In this document: positions 32,301-44,997 of the stretch, piece by piece
Numbering within the stretch: position 1 is the stretch's first letter
How the letters are laid out: each line of letters opens with the position of its first letter
Source of the DNA: Bilabrum cf. latius
Taxonomy: Eukaryota > Bigyra: Bicosoecida > Bigyra > Bicosoecida
Assembly: GCA_965178125.1 (NCBI GenBank)
Contig: OZ237744.1
Location: 1,054,001 to 1,118,000, forward strand
DNA: 64,000 nt
Direction of reading: 5' to 3'
Translations under genes and position numbers: made by a program
The notes under the pieces: model-generated
Database searches by the model: none
What the model was told of the DNA's origin: nothing
The model's input: the letters and a program-made list of their open reading frames with translations, nothing else

Positions 32301-35300
32301 CGCGCCGCAGAGCAGGGAATGACCCGCCTCGGCTGCCAGCTCCCCACCGGCAGGGAGGCCTCGCCCCACGCCTCCGTCTCGCTGCACCGCTCGCGCGAGC
32401 AGCTGTCCCGCCTTGGAGACCAGCTCTGCGCGGTCGTGCAGCGAGGCCAGTCGGCGCTTCGCACGAGCCGCCAGCACGGCGGACCTTGCCTCGTTTGACC
32501 CGAACTCGCCCGCGCCGTCCACCGGGGCCGATTCCCAGGGCGCAGCGAGGCAATCCGACAGACGGGCCAAGCAGCGGGCCAGGGGCACAGGTAGGCCAGA
32601 GGCCTGGGCTGCCTGCAGTGCCCTGGCTCCATGCGCCTGCAGCACCTCCCACTCCTCCCTCCACGCGGGACTGCCCGAGGACCGGATGTCTCGGAGCCGG
32701 GCCGCAGCCAGCGCCGCCAGCTCGCCGTGCGCCCACGCCAGAGCCGAGAGGAAGCTCAGTCCAGAGGCGGAAGAGACCTTGGGGCTCGGCGGGGGCAAGG
32801 GCTGGCTGGCCTGCTCCAGCACGGCGGCCCGAGCCACTCGCGCGGCTGCCTCGAATTCCTCCTGGCTGGCACCGGGCATCGCCGATTGCCTCTCTCTCTC
32901 CCTCTGACGGGCGGCCGCCAGGTCAGCAGTAGCGGGCGCCTCCCCCCTGGCCACCTGACCGATAGAGCCGGTGCTGCCCAGCGGGGCCAGCTCCTCGGAG
33001 GCCGCCGGTCGCAGCAGCCGGCGAGCCTCCGCTGCCTCATCCGCCGCCGTGATGAACGGCCGTTCCTCCAGACCACCCCCGAAGCATGCCTGCAGGAAGC
33101 TGCCCACCGCTAGGCTCTCGCTATGCTGGTACTGCCGCTGTCCCTTACCACCCCCTTCCTCTTCTTCGTCCTCCTCAGCCCCGGCAAGTACTCTAGGTGA
33201 GCCGCTCGTTGGAGGCAGCGAGGCCTCCCAGGCGGCTGCTGCGGAAGTAAGCACTGCCTGGCAGTCGATGGGCCGCCCGGCTCGCCGCAAGCACAGGGCG
33301 AGTGTGGCCACGCGGGCCATCCAGGTCCGCACATCGGCGCTGCCCGTCTGCTGGAGTGCCTCTAGAGCCACGTCGGCTGCCCGCCTGGGCCTCCCTTCCT
33401 GCAGCAGCAGGCTAGCCCGGCAGTGCAGGATCCTGCACGCGCACTCCGAGTCGGCAAATGCACGGGCGTGCCTCGCTGCTTCACGCAGGAGCGACCGGAC
33501 CGCCTCGCCCGCCGCGCTGCCCCTCATCAGCAGCTGCTCCTCGGCTAGGGACACCCATGCGTGCCTGGGCGCGCCGCCGATGGCAGAGGCCGGCACCCTC
33601 GGCACGGCCGCGATCCCGCCCGTGGCCCCTCCCTCCCGCACGGCCAGAGCGCGCTGCATCCCCGCCCTCGTCACACTCGCCATCGAGTCCCGCCGCGTCC
33701 TGCCCCTGGCAGCCACGTCCCGCAGCGGGACCAGCCCAAGGAGGGCGTCCACCCTCTACGCCTCTGCAGCGGCGCCCTCGGCGTCTTCCCTCAGGCTGGC
33801 CTCCCCCTCGCACGACAGGGCCTCGGCGAGGTCGAGGGACTCGGCCGCAGACCGGCTCGCATCGTGCATGCGCCGGTCCCCCGAGCTCTCCGTGACCCAG
33901 GCCTACAGCCCTGCCACGGCCAGCTGCCCCAGCGCATCTTCTGGCTCGCCCTCCGCAGCCCCGGGCAGCTGAGCCAGGAGCGTCTGCAGGAGCACCACGG
34001 GCCCCGCTTCCTGACCCAGCCCCGCCTCCCGCAGCAGCTCACGGAGCAGCCGGAGCAGGCCCAGCACTGCCCCCACACCGGGGACAGCTGCCCTACCCAG
34101 GGCGAAGGAGGCATAGGCGCGGCTCACCTTGCCCGGCTCATCGCACAGGAACTCCCAGGCGCTCGACCAGCGAGACGAGGAGGAGGAAGCTGAGGCTGAG
34201 GACTAGCTGCTGCTGCTTCCAACGTTGCCATCTTGCCCCGCGCTGTCGCCCGCATCACCGGGACTGGCGGGATCTCCGGACCCGGACTCTGCCACCAGAG
34301 CGGACTCTGCCAGCTACACCCAGCCGGCGGCATCCTCAGGCAGGACTGGGCACCCCTTCGCGGCCTCCCGCACGATCCATTCGCCCGCGTTCTGCACAGC
34401 CGCGCGCTCCGAGCGCGGCAGTTTCTTGAACCTGCGCTCGGCCTGGCTCTGCGCGCAGGCCCACGCAGTCAATCTGAGGGCCCCCGCGGCCCAGTGCGCC
34501 GCTTCGACGAGAGCACCGGTCAGCTCGGTGCCGGACTCTGCGAGCAGAGCCAGCCCCACGTGTCCCCGCACCAGAGCCAGGGCGTGCTGCACCCCAGGCC
34601 GCGCGGGCCAGTCGTTGAGCTTCTCGTCCTCCTCGGCTGCGCCCGTGCCTAGATGGGACGAGGAGGCAGCGGAGCTCGCGCCGCCCCCCGAGGCACGACT
34701 GCCAGCCACACTGCCGGGGGCCTGCGAGCTGGCGGCCGCAGAGCCCGCCCAGCCCACGGACCCCGTGGCACCAGAGGCAGCCCCCGGGCGCCCCCTGCTG
34801 CCCCTGAACGAGGACCCCGAGATCGAGGTGGCCCCCTTGGCTCTCGAGTCAGCCACGCTCCCGCCCCCTCCCCCATCCCCGACCATGCCATGCTGGCCCC
34901 CTTCCACCTCGTCCTCCGCCCTAGAGAACACGTCGTGGAACATGGACACGGCCTCCAGTAGCAGGCCGCGGACCTTGCCTCGGGGGGTGCGCATGCTGCC
35001 CAGCCACTCGGCCATCTCGAGGAGCACCCAGGCGCGGCTGAAGCGTCCCTCTAGCACTTCGAGAGCGGTTCGGAAGTACTTGAACCTGTCCTTGTGCACG
35101 GCCGCCGCCCTGGTGAGCGAGAGCAGCACCTCTGCGCGCAGCGTGGGGGGTCCCGCCTGCAGGTGCGACAGAGCCGCCTGCGTGTCCAGCCCCAGCTCCG
35201 CCTGCGTCTGCACGAACACGCTCCACAGTGGGTGCTGCGCCTGCTAGGGAACAACCGCGAATGCCTCGGTGAGCAGCTCCAGCGCAGCGTGCCTCTCTTT

Positions 35301-38300
35301 TGTCGCCAGCATCGCGCGGGCCGCTCTGGCGCCCACCGCGGCCAGCAGCCTCGGGTCAGACGCGTCGCCCACGTCGATGTACGCTCGGAAGGCGCACCGG
35401 AGGGGGGCCACCAGCTGGCCCCTGGTGACCTCGGACTTGTCCAGGGGACCCACCGCGCTCAGCAGCGCGAGGCAACCCTGGTACACCGCGGCCGCGTCGC
35501 GGGCGGCGGCCGACCAACGGCACGCGAGGGCCAGCTGCAGCACGGCCCCCCGCCGCAGCACGTCCCGCTGGCTCCTCTGCTGCGTGCCCGCGTCCACCAT
35601 CGCCAGCAGGCAGCGGCCCTTGGTGGCACACGCGAGCGCCCACCAACGCGCAGCCCTCGCCGTCGTGGCCGTGGACCTCCGAGGATCCGCAGAGCGCGCG
35701 GCGCCGACGCCCTCTGCAGCCATCGCGTCGCGGGGCCGCGGAGGAGCCTGGACAGCGGAACCGGCGCCGCGCGCGCCCTCAACCACGGCCCTCGGGGCGT
35801 AGGCCATGCAGTTGTCGCAGCACGCGATCGCATCTCCCAGCAGACCCGCCTCCTCGAAGGCCTGCGCGGCAGTGGCCCAGCCCGCACACGCCAGGGCCAG
35901 CCCCTCGACGCCAAGCTGCCAGAGAACAGTCTCCCTGGGCTGCCCGGGCGCCTTGCTCCACACCATGGCGGCCAGCCATGCCGGAATGGGCGCGTCCGAT
36001 GGGTCCTAGGGAAGAGCAGGGGCTTCCCCATCCTCCTTTCCCTTGCCCTTGGCACTGCCCTTGGCACTGCCCTTGCCTCCAGCCCTTGCCGACCCGCGGG
36101 CGCTCGGCGCCTGGCTGCCAGTCCCCGACGCGGCCTCAGCTGCGGCGGCTCCCGCCACTTGCTTCAAAGACATCCCGGGAGACACGGTTGCGGCCACGGC
36201 TCCGGGCAGCCTCGAGGCAGCATCTGCCACCCGCTCGGCTGCCTCGAATCGCCCGGGCAGTGGGACACCCTGGTGCTGGGCCACGGCGCGCCACAGAGAA
36301 AAATCGGCCAGGGGCCCGCCCCCCATGTCGCACCCGCTCTCCCCGCATGCGCCGTCACCCACTCCTCCCGACAGCTACGCCACCGCACTCACAGGCCTCA
36401 CATCGGTCCCGTCCAGCCGGAATCGCATCGCCGCCTCGGACGGCTGGTCGTGTGCCCCCCCAGCCCTCTCCAGCCCGAGCATGCTCATGGGGATCGGGGG
36501 CAGCGGCAGCGCGCCATCGGGCTAGGCGGGCGCGAGCGCCACACGGAGCACGCCGGCCCACCTGGCCTCCAACGCACTCGTCACACCAGCCATCCCACCG
36601 AGCCTCGCATGCCTGGCCTGCAGGAGCCCCTTCATCTGCCTCAGCTCCCTTTGTGCCTCTTTCCCCTCCCTCGCACCTGCAGGGCTGCAGCCTCGAAGGG
36701 CCGCCTCGAGGTGCTCGGGAGACGCGCCCACCGCGCATGCACCGGGTCCCGTCTCCTGGTCCTTGCCGCCCGTGAGCTCCACTCCTGCCACCAGGCAGCG
36801 GGCCATCACGTCCAGCAAGGGAACGAGCTGCTGCGGCCGAGGCGGGCCGAAGTGCCCGCTGCCCCCGGGACGAACCAGCACATCGGCCGGGATATACTCC
36901 GGAAGCCTGGGCCACGCGAGCGCCACCACGCCCAGCGCGTCCCCCATGCAGCCACCCGAGGGAGACAGGGCCACCGCGGGCCCCTCCATCTCAAACTCAG
37001 TCCCCTCTGCGTCCTCGTCATCCTCCCCATCGATGTCCTGCCATGGCTCGGAGGCACCTGCTCCTGCCCCGAAGAGCGCCGCCAGAGCGAGATCCTTCTG
37101 GGACCGGCAGCGGGCGCACAGAAGAGCCGTTCCAAGGGCAACAAGGGGAGTCGGGCCATCGCTGTTCCCTGGATCGCTCCCGCTGCCGCCGGAGGGCTCC
37201 ATCAAGGGCACCGGCTCCGACCCGACGTCGGCCAGCGCGAACCCGACCAGCACCCTACTCGGGTCCTCTACACCTGGCACCGCCGTGGCCAAGCTGCCCA
37301 TCTTCCCCTCCATTCCTCCGGCCAAGGACCCGGGGCCCAGCACCGGGTAGCTGCATAGCGCCACTGCCAGCCGCCACTCGGCCGCTGCCGCCTCCCACCG
37401 CCCGCCCGCGAAGTGCACCGCAGCCGAGGACTCGGCCGCCCTCGCGCCCGCAAGCGCGCAGGTCAGCACGAGCTCCGCCCGCTGCGAGCCCAGCGCGACC
37501 AGGGCCGCCAGACCCTCGCTCCAAGCCGCACGGAGGCCGGGCAGCAGGGCGTGCGGGTCGAACGCGTCCTCAGCCAGCACATCCCGGTGGGAGTTCAGCA
37601 GTCGCGCCACCGCCGTCTCGACCGCCCACGCGCTGCCCAGCACCAGGCCCCTGGCGATCGCCGACCGGAAGGCGAAGAGGCAGCCGGTCTTCTCCGCGAG
37701 CAGACCGCCGGGCACGCCGGCAGGCGCCCAGCCCAGCGACATGGCCTGAGCCAGCGTCCTCTGCCGCCAGCTGTAGGCAGGTGCGCGCACGATCGGCGGC
37801 GCACCGCCTGGGAGACCGGCCGCTAGCGCCGCCTCGTCCTCGTCTTCCTCCTCGTCGTCTGACTCGTCGTCCTCTTCCTCTCTCCCCTTCCCCTTTCCCT
37901 CGGTGGCCACTTCCACCGACAGCGCGGCCACGGCCTCGACCAGCTGCTCCAGCAGGGGCACTGCATCGCTCACGCCCTCGTCCCGGCCCTCCCCACGAGC
38001 AGCCTGCAAAGCGGCGGAGAGCGCCTGCCTGACGCTGGCAGCCACCTCGCAGGACAGGCCTCTGCGGCTGGGTCGGAGGCTCGCTGCAAGCTCGGCCTGC
38101 CCTCTGATCACCCCAGCGAGCCCCTCCGCCTCCCAGACCTGTGGCTCCTCCGCGGGCAACTCACGCAGCCAGGCGTGCCTGCCTTGCCCAACCACGCGAT
38201 CGCCCCCGCGCATGTCCGCGGTCAGCAGGGCACCGGCGGCTCCCGCACTGCACCCTGTCGCGCCCTCTATCTCGTCCAATGCGGCCAGGATGGCGGCACT

Positions 38301-41300
38301 GCCCCCACCGCCCCCAGCCCTGCCACTGCTGCTGCTGCTGCTGCTACTCGCACGCCTCGCCACGACCTGCGCCCGCACCCTGCCCACCGCCCGCCGGACC
38401 TTCTCCAGTCCCAGCACAACGTCCGTCTGCACCCACCGCCCGCTCGACACGGCAGAGGGGGGCACCAGAGCGGCAGAGCCCGACGGTGCCGCCACGCACC
38501 GGCTCCGCACAGAGTCTGCCAGCGCTCCCGCAAGGGCAAGGTCGGCCTTGAACTGCCCCAGAACGAGGTCTCGGCTGCTGCCCGCGCTCCAACTTAGCTG
38601 TCTGGAGGGACCGCTGGCCCGCCGTGCCGCATCGAAGGCGCCCTACTTGCCCGCCAGGGCCGCGGCCTGGCACCACGCAGCGGCCAGGGGCCGGAGGGCA
38701 GGCCCGGAGCTCTCCCCGCGCGGAAGTAGGGGCGACACGGCGAGCGCGGGCCACCGTGCGGCCTGCAGCACGGGTGACACGGGGGCTGGGACCATCGCCT
38801 TGAAGACAGCCAGCCGCTGGGAGGGGTCGAGGGAGCGACCCAGGGGAGACATCTGCCAGTGATCGTGCAGAGGCGGCACAGCCTGCTCTGGGCTTGAGAC
38901 TGCACGTGCCGCATCGGCCCCCGCGCCGCTCGCAGCCCCCTGGTCGCCTTGCGACTCCACAGACCCAGCAGCCGATGCCGCCGCCACCTGGCTCCACCGC
39001 GCTGTGCATCCGCGCAAGCCCACTGCAGCAAGGGTCAGCTCCGTCCAGGCATGCGTGGCGGCCGCCGTGCGCGCCCTGGACCGCTCTCCGCCGCAGTGCG
39101 CTGCATCCCCCGTCCAGGTGTCATCTTCCAGGTCCTGTCCCCGAGAGGAGAGCGAGCCCCCGCGCCCCGCAAGGACTGCCATGCTAGCCAGTGCCTCGGC
39201 GTCGACTGCCCGTCCGCGCCGCTCCCCGCTAGAAACGACACTGCCATCACCACCGTCACCGCTGCCGCCGCCATCCTCGTAGTCCTCGCCCACGCGATGC
39301 CTAGCCGCCGCTATCTCAATGCCGGCATCCAACAAGCCCGTGCCGTGACTCTCCAGAGCGCTGCAGGCTGCATCGCACTGCGGTGCAGCGGCTGCCGCGG
39401 ACTTTGCCCTGCCCGCCTGGAGCACGAGCACCTGGGCCTGCTCCATTCCGTCCTTGGGCTCGTCGTGCGCCTGGGACTAAGTGTGTAGAGAGCGGCGCAG
39501 GGGCAGCAGCTCTCGGTCCAGAGGCCGCACCGAGCTGCCCTCCTGCCCCAGTCCTTGTTCCCTGGACTCCTCCCGCACCTCTCCGTAGTCCAGCGCCAGA
39601 GCCGCGTCCACAGACGCGAGCGCCTTGGTGGTAAATCCCTGCTGCTCCTCGCACTTGGCCAGCTCGAGGAGCAGCCTGGCCCGCAGCCTCACGTCCCGCG
39701 AGTCGATCGAGTCGAGCAGACGGTGGGCTTGCGTCAGCAGCCGCACACAGAGGTGCCTGTCCCTGGCGGTCAGCAGTGGGAGGCAAGCCGCGAAAGAGAT
39801 GGCCGCGCTCTCCTCGCACAGGTTGTCGTCTCCGCACCGCGCAGCGTTGCGGAGGGCAGACTCGAGGACGCCCATGGCCCTGAGCCGGCGGGCCCTGCCT
39901 CCCACAGAAGGGCCCTGTGGCAGGTCGGCTGGGGCACCGCGGGCCACTGCCGCGCCGACAGACGGGCCGTCTCTCCCTGCCCGTTTCCTTGAGTCGGTTT
40001 TGCGCATGAGCGCGAGGCACATCTGGGCCACCCGCTGGTTCTGGAGCTGCTCCTCGTCCTCACCACCTGCATCCTCCCCCTCCTCGCCCTCCTTTCTCTC
40101 CGCCATGCCCCCCCTGCCTCTCACAAGATCTCTCTCCTCATCAGATGTATCCCCGTCCAGCCCGTCCCAGGACCCGCTCTCACTGCCCGAGTCGCTGTCC
40201 AAGCCCACATCCTCCTCGCCATCTCCTCCTGCTTCGTCACGCTTGCCCTCCAGGGCACCCGCTCGACCCCCCGCCACACGAGCGCCCACCCGCTCCCCTG
40301 TTCCCTGGGCCCCGTCCTCCGCGGAGCTGGGACACCTCGCCAGCATCACGCGGGCCCGCAGCAGGTCCGCCGCCACGCGCTGGGAGGCATCAAGGCGCGC
40401 GGAGCCTTTAAGGCGGTCCGCCAGCACTGCGGCAAGCCGGTACAGGCCGGCACCCAGCGACAGCTTGCACGCAGCCACCACCACGTCCGGCTCCAGCGGA
40501 CCGACATCTCGGGCGGCCTCTCTCGCGTCTGCCTCGTCCACCGAGAACGCTTCCAGATCCGTCGAGTCATCATCGCCTCCTTTGCCCTTCCCTTTCCCCT
40601 TGCCCTTGTCTTTGCTCTTCCCCTTGTCTTTGCTATCGCCACCGTCCGCACCTTCCGCTGCAGCTGCGGCTGCGGCTGCTTCCTCCCTCGCCTTGGCTGC
40701 CGCGGCCGCCTCCTCCTGAAGCCTCCGGCGGGCCGCCTGCACAACCGCCTGCGCCGCCTCCGCAGCTGCCTTCCTGTCCAGCGGAAGCGTGTACTCCACA
40801 ACGGCCCAAGGGTCGCTGCCCTGGGTCAAGCACTCCAGGACGGCTCCGCGCACCTGCTCGGGACTAGGACTGCCACCAGTGCCATCCTAGGAGAATTCGC
40901 CCGGGCTGCTCCCGGCCCCGCTTCCTTGCTTGCCCGAGGCAGGCCTGGAATCCTTCCCCTTGCCCCCTTTCCCGGCCTTGCCCCCTTTGCCCTTCCCCTT
41001 CCCCGGAGAGGAGGCCTGGGAGGAGGGCCCTGAGGAGGAGGACGAGGACGAGCCGGGGCCGCCGGGCCCTTCCCGCATCGGCAAGGAGGGCGGCAGGACG
41101 TCCCCACCTTCTCTGTCAGACCGCTCCCCTGCGGTTCCGCCGCTGCCGCGCCCGGCCGCATCGAGGTCGTCAAGCCTGCCCCACGCGCGTGCAAGTCCCG
41201 CCCTGCCGCGCCCCGAGGCGGCGGACCTCGCGGCAGACAGGTGCGACAGCAGAGTCTGCAGCCGGAGCAGCCGACCCACAGACTCGTTCTGCTTATGCGC

Positions 41301-42512
41301 GCGCCGGGCAGCGGCAGCCAGCGCCGCCCGGGCCGCCTCGTCCCCCGCGGCAGCAGCCAGCTTGAGCGGGCCGAGCCTGCCGTCGGAGGGCCGAGGAACA
41401 ACGGGCTGGCCGGCCTCCCGCGCCGCCGCCCGCCCGGGGGCATCATCGCCCTCCCACCCACGGGCCGTATGCTCCGCGAGCAGACGTGCGTCTGTGACGA
41501 GTGTGTCGGCCGCTGCGTCCCTAACCATGCCCGCCAGCCTTAGCGCCCTGCCAGCCCACGCCTGGGCGTCTCCCCGCCTGGACTCCCCGGAGGCATCGAG
41601 GGCGCGCGCAACGGCCGTGGCGTGCCGGGCCCGCCACCTGGCATCCGGGTCGGCGCATGCCCCCAGCGCCCGCGCGAAGAGGGCCAGCGAGGGCACGGCC
41701 CGCTCCCACGCCCCGTGCCTCAGGAGCGGGCGGACACAGGCCCAGTGGACCACGGAGCAGTTGTAGACCAGGAACCTGTAGGCGAGCACTGCGGGGGTCG
41801 GTGCGGGGGCTGGCGGGGCCTGATCGTCCCCTTCGCTCTGGGGGTCGTTCTCAGCACCCCCCTGGCCTCCCCCGGTGAATGGGGGGGCGAGCAGGTCGGC
41901 GTCTGCACCCGTCTCTGCTGCCTGCGGTGCAGCCCCTTTCCCCTTCCCCTTGGGCTTCCCCTTGCCCTTCCCGCCGGAGGCGCCGGTGACGTCACTACCA
42001 CTTGCGTCGTTCCCAAGAAGGCGGTCGAGCCCGCAAAGTCGAAGCGCCGTCGCGAGTGCCTCCACACACGTCCGCACCGACCGGTGGGCCTCCACCTGTG
42101 CAGCGTGACCCCTGCGGTCCATGGCATCCTGACACTCGACCAACGCACGAACCAGCGTGATTCTCACAAGAAACTGCGCATGGAAGTATCACATAGCAAA
42201 TCAACTTCGAACTGGACGTCCAAATTTCATCAGCGGCCACTGCAGTATATCTTTAGCGGTCCGAGACGGGCTCACCTGGTCCTTCGCCAAATCAAAGGAC
42301 ATGCATCGTACCACAAGCGAACGCGCGAGCTCAACCTCTCCGCTTTCAGCCGCTGCCTCGGCTTGAGCTACCATGGTTGGAACGGATACAGATGCGTCCG
42401 CACCGCTGACCACCTCAGCTAGGCGGTCATCTGCCTCTAAAACGCCCGCACGCCGTGCAGAACTAGATGAAACTATCTGCAAAGCCCGCAATGCTTGCTA
42501 TTCCGCCTACAT
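29364..42512 (-). CDS. CFAP46: Cilia- and flagella-associated protein 46 (central-pair C1d), giant form
   Basis: CFAP46/FAP46 is a large TPR protein of the central-pair C1d projection in motile cilia. Exon 1 is 42512-42276 and exon 2 is 42173-29364 (intron 102 bp), for 4,348 aa. The N-terminus matches the family: FLVRITLVRALVECQ and YRFLVYNCSVVHWACVRPLL (human: YFLVYNASVLYWQMVRP). TPR-like helical hairpins follow for most of the length. Near the C-terminus, VVLAHHTVAGLPWESLPCLN resembles a separase/CHAT-type segment. Thirteen TAG codons are in frame (42507, 42498, 40887, 39477, 38643, 36522, 36375, 36006, 35244, 34314, 34203, 33903, 33756). I walked the gaps between ORFs and found no TGA or TAA before the terminal TGA. 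At least seven Lys-Gly-rich insertions enlarge it well beyond the ~2,700 aa of human CFAP46. Confidence 0.88.
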
Positions 42513-42640
42513 GGCGGCAATACGTGCAGCAACTGCTGCTGTTGCCGTTGGAGCGGAACCGGTCGGACAGAAAGCGCGGCGCCGGCGCAATAGAGCACTG
42601 TGGCGAGAAACTTCAGATAGAGCGCCGCGCTTGGGATAAT
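42513..42640. promoter_or_regulatory. 128-bp divergent intergenic region between CFAP46 and TyrRS
   Basis: It separates divergent start codons and is GC-rich, with no TATA-like element. A ciliary gene and a translation gene sharing one short promoter region would not be expected to be co-regulated by function. Confidence 0.35.
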
Positions 42641-44140
42641 ATGGCTTCTGCCGATGGATCGCTGTCGTCAGCATTTGAGACTAGGATGGTGAATGGCTTT
42701 CCGGTGATTGTGCGGAAAGGAGAGGAGTGGGCCGAGAAGCCAAAGCCGCCCAAGGCTGCGCCCGTGGTGTATCCCTCTCCATTCAAGGGGCACCCGATTG
42801 TGAGCATGATGCAGGAGCGCCTGACAGCCGCAGCTGCAGCACCATCCACCAAGTCTTCGGCAGGTGCTGACGGCGCCGCGGCGGGGGGTGCCAGCGGCGG
42901 CAAGGCAGGCAAGGGCGGCGGCAAGGGCGGCAAGGAGCAGCAGAAGCCGGCAGCGAGTGGGGCCGGAGCCGATCCGCCGGCAGCAGCCGGCGGGAAAAGG
43001 TCATCAAAGTCCAAGAAGGGTGGCCTGTTGAACGGCGGCGGCCAGGTAGCGGCGGACCCAAGCCGGGTGTGGGTGCCCAGCAAGCTGCCCCTGGACGAGC
43101 GCGTGGCCCTGGCGATGAGCTGCGCGGAGGAGGTTACCACCGAGGCAGAGCTTCGAACTCTGTTCGAGAAGAAGGATATGCCCGTGTGCTACGACGGCTT
43201 CGAGCCGAGCGGCCGCATGCACATCGCGCAGGGCGTGCTCAAGTCGATCATCGTGAACAAGCTGACCGCGGCGGGGTGCCGGTTCCGGTTCTGGGTGGCG
43301 GACTGGTTCGCCCTGCTGAACAACAAGATGGGCGGTGACCTGGCCAAGATCCAGACGGTGGGCCGCTACTTCGTGGAGGTCTGGAAGGCGGTTGGCATGA
43401 ACATGGACAACGTCGAGTTCCTCTGGGCCTCCGAGGAGATCAACAAGCAGCCGGACCAGTACTGGATGCGGGTCATGGACGTGGCGAGGCACTCCACCCT
43501 GAAGCGCGTGCAGAGGTGCTGTACCATCATGGGCCGCGCAGAGAGCGAGTCGATGCCCTCTGCTCAGATCCTGTACCCCTGCATGCAGTGCGCGGATATC
43601 TTTTACCTCGGCGCGGACATCTGCCAGCTGGGCATGGACCAGCGCAAGGTCAATATGCTGGCGAGGGAGTACGTCCCCGCTGCCACGGACAAGAAGAGGC
43701 TCAGATTCCCCCCCGTTGTTCTCTCGCACCACATGCTCATGGGTCTCAAAGAGGGCCAGGCCAAGATGTCCAAATCGGACCCCGACAGCGCCATCTTCAT
43801 GGAGGACACGGAGGCGGACGTGAAGCGCAAGATCAAGCGCGCCTTCTGCCCCCCCGAGGTGGTCAAGGACAACCCGTGCCTCGACTGGATGAAGCACATC
43901 ATCTTCCCTCGGTTCGGTGGGTGTGCCATCCAGAGGGAGGGCGAGGACGCGGCGCACGAGTACACCAAGTACGAGGAGCTGGAGGCGGACTACAGCGAGG
44001 GCAAGGTGCACCCATCGAGGCTCAAGCCCGTCCTCACCGAGCTCATCAACGTGTGCCTGGAGCCAGTGAGGAAGCACTTCGCTTCGGGGGAGCCCAAGAA
44101 GCTGCTGGCCCTTGTCAAGAAGTACAGGGTCACTCGCTGA
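42641..44140 (+). CDS. Tyrosyl-tRNA synthetase, eukaryotic/archaeal type
   Basis: It charges tRNA-Tyr in the cytosol. The ATG at 42641 opens a 499-aa protein ending at TGA. After a ~140-residue Ala/Gly/Lys-rich extension the class I core appears: YDGFEPSGRMHIAQGVLKSI (HIGH-like HIAQ), FWVADWFALLNNKMGGDL, ILYPCMQCADIFYLGADICQ, GMDQRKVNMLAREY, and AKMSKSDPDSAIFMED containing KMSKS. The core ends KKLLALVKKYRVTR, without the EMAP II-like domain found in animals. No TAG is used. The in-frame region upstream (to 42467) has no ATG and is probably 5' UTR. The first half of the extension resembles part of a shorter N-terminal module (VSMMQERLTAAAA). Confidence 0.96.
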   Translation: MASADGSLSSAFETRMVNGFPVIVRKGEEWAEKPKPPKAAPVVYPSPFKGHPIVSMMQERLTAAAAAPSTKSSAGADGAAAGGASGGKAGKGGGKGGKEQQKPAASGAGADPPAAAGGKRSSKSKKGGLLNGGGQVAADPSRVWVPSKLPLDERVALAMSCAEEVTTEAELRTLFEKKDMPVCYDGFEPSGRMHIAQGVLKSIIVNKLTAAGCRFRFWVADWFALLNNKMGGDLAKIQTVGRYFVEVWKAVGMNMDNVEFLWASEEINKQPDQYWMRVMDVARHSTLKRVQRCCTIMGRAESESMPSAQILYPCMQCADIFYLGADICQLGMDQRKVNMLAREYVPAATDKKRLRFPPVVLSHHMLMGLKEGQAKMSKSDPDSAIFMEDTEADVKRKIKRAFCPPEVVKDNPCLDWMKHIIFPRFGGCAIQREGEDAAHEYTKYEELEADYSEGKVHPSRLKPVLTELINVCLEPVRKHFASGEPKKLLALVKKYRVTR

Positions 44141-44997
44141 GAGAGACGCGCGGGTGTTTGCGGTGCGATGGTTCTGGCTCGAGATGATGCTGCCAGTGGC
44201 AGTGGGGCGGAGTAGTAGTGAGGCCGTACAATCAGCGGCGCCTGCCAATGCGAGGAACAGACGCCCGCCCAAGGATGCGTTCAGGTGGTGGTGGTGGGCG
44301 GCAGGTGAGGTGAGGTGAGGCAAGGCTGCCGGCAGCCGGCTACACTCGTCACATAGTACGGCGAGTTGAGCACTCCTGAGTTCCTACGTCATGGCAACTA
44401 TGCCACTTCACAAAGATTTGCGATCCGTTGCTACACGATGGGATCGTGCCACAGCGGCCCCCTATGTAATCATGCAAGCGTGTCCAACAAACATTCGCAA
44501 GTGCTGCACGGTCTCGGCTCAAATGCAACCGACGACACCGGCCCAAGACAACTGAGCGAGCTGCGGGCGATCACCCAGGCGCTTCCTGCGGGCCCTTCGA
44601 AAGACAAAGATATCGATTAGATTAGATCAAAGAAAGTAAGATGAATACGCTTGATTATATGAATGCAGACAGTTCGTGAGCGAACAGTTCTCGCAGCGGC
44701 TACAGAGCGGCCAGACTATCAACTACCCTGTATGCAGAGCAACCTTCCATGCTACGAAATTTGCGCTAGATAACCTTGAATTCGCAGAATAATCAAAAAT
44801 AGGCTCGTTCCATAACTCGCGCAATCACCAGCGATGAGGATTCTGCCAACGCCGCGCCACCGCTTTGTAGCAACTTTGCTGGGTTCCAGCAGCGAGCTCA
44901 AAGCACGCCAGCACATTCTAGAAGCCCAATTTAGGAAAAAAGAATGACGCGTTCTCTTTCGTCTCTCACAAGCCGGCACAAAGCGTTCGCATAGCAC
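44141..44997. other. Intergenic region, no gene seen
   Basis: This lies between the TyrRS stop and the next plus-strand start. It contains a short GGTGAG/GGTGG-rich patch (about 44285-44320) and moderately AT-rich sequence around 44600-44800. I found no ORF with coding character and no RNA gene. Confidence 0.5.

Noticed and set aside
29364-42512. A cluster of eight or more pseudogene fragments or a separase gene
   Set aside because: The fragments share one frame and are separated only by TAG, and the N-terminus matches CFAP46. The separase-like block is short and lacks a clear catalytic pair.
43004-44323. 439-aa minus-strand ORF
   Set aside because: Opposite the TyrRS catalytic core; no domain, so a shadow.
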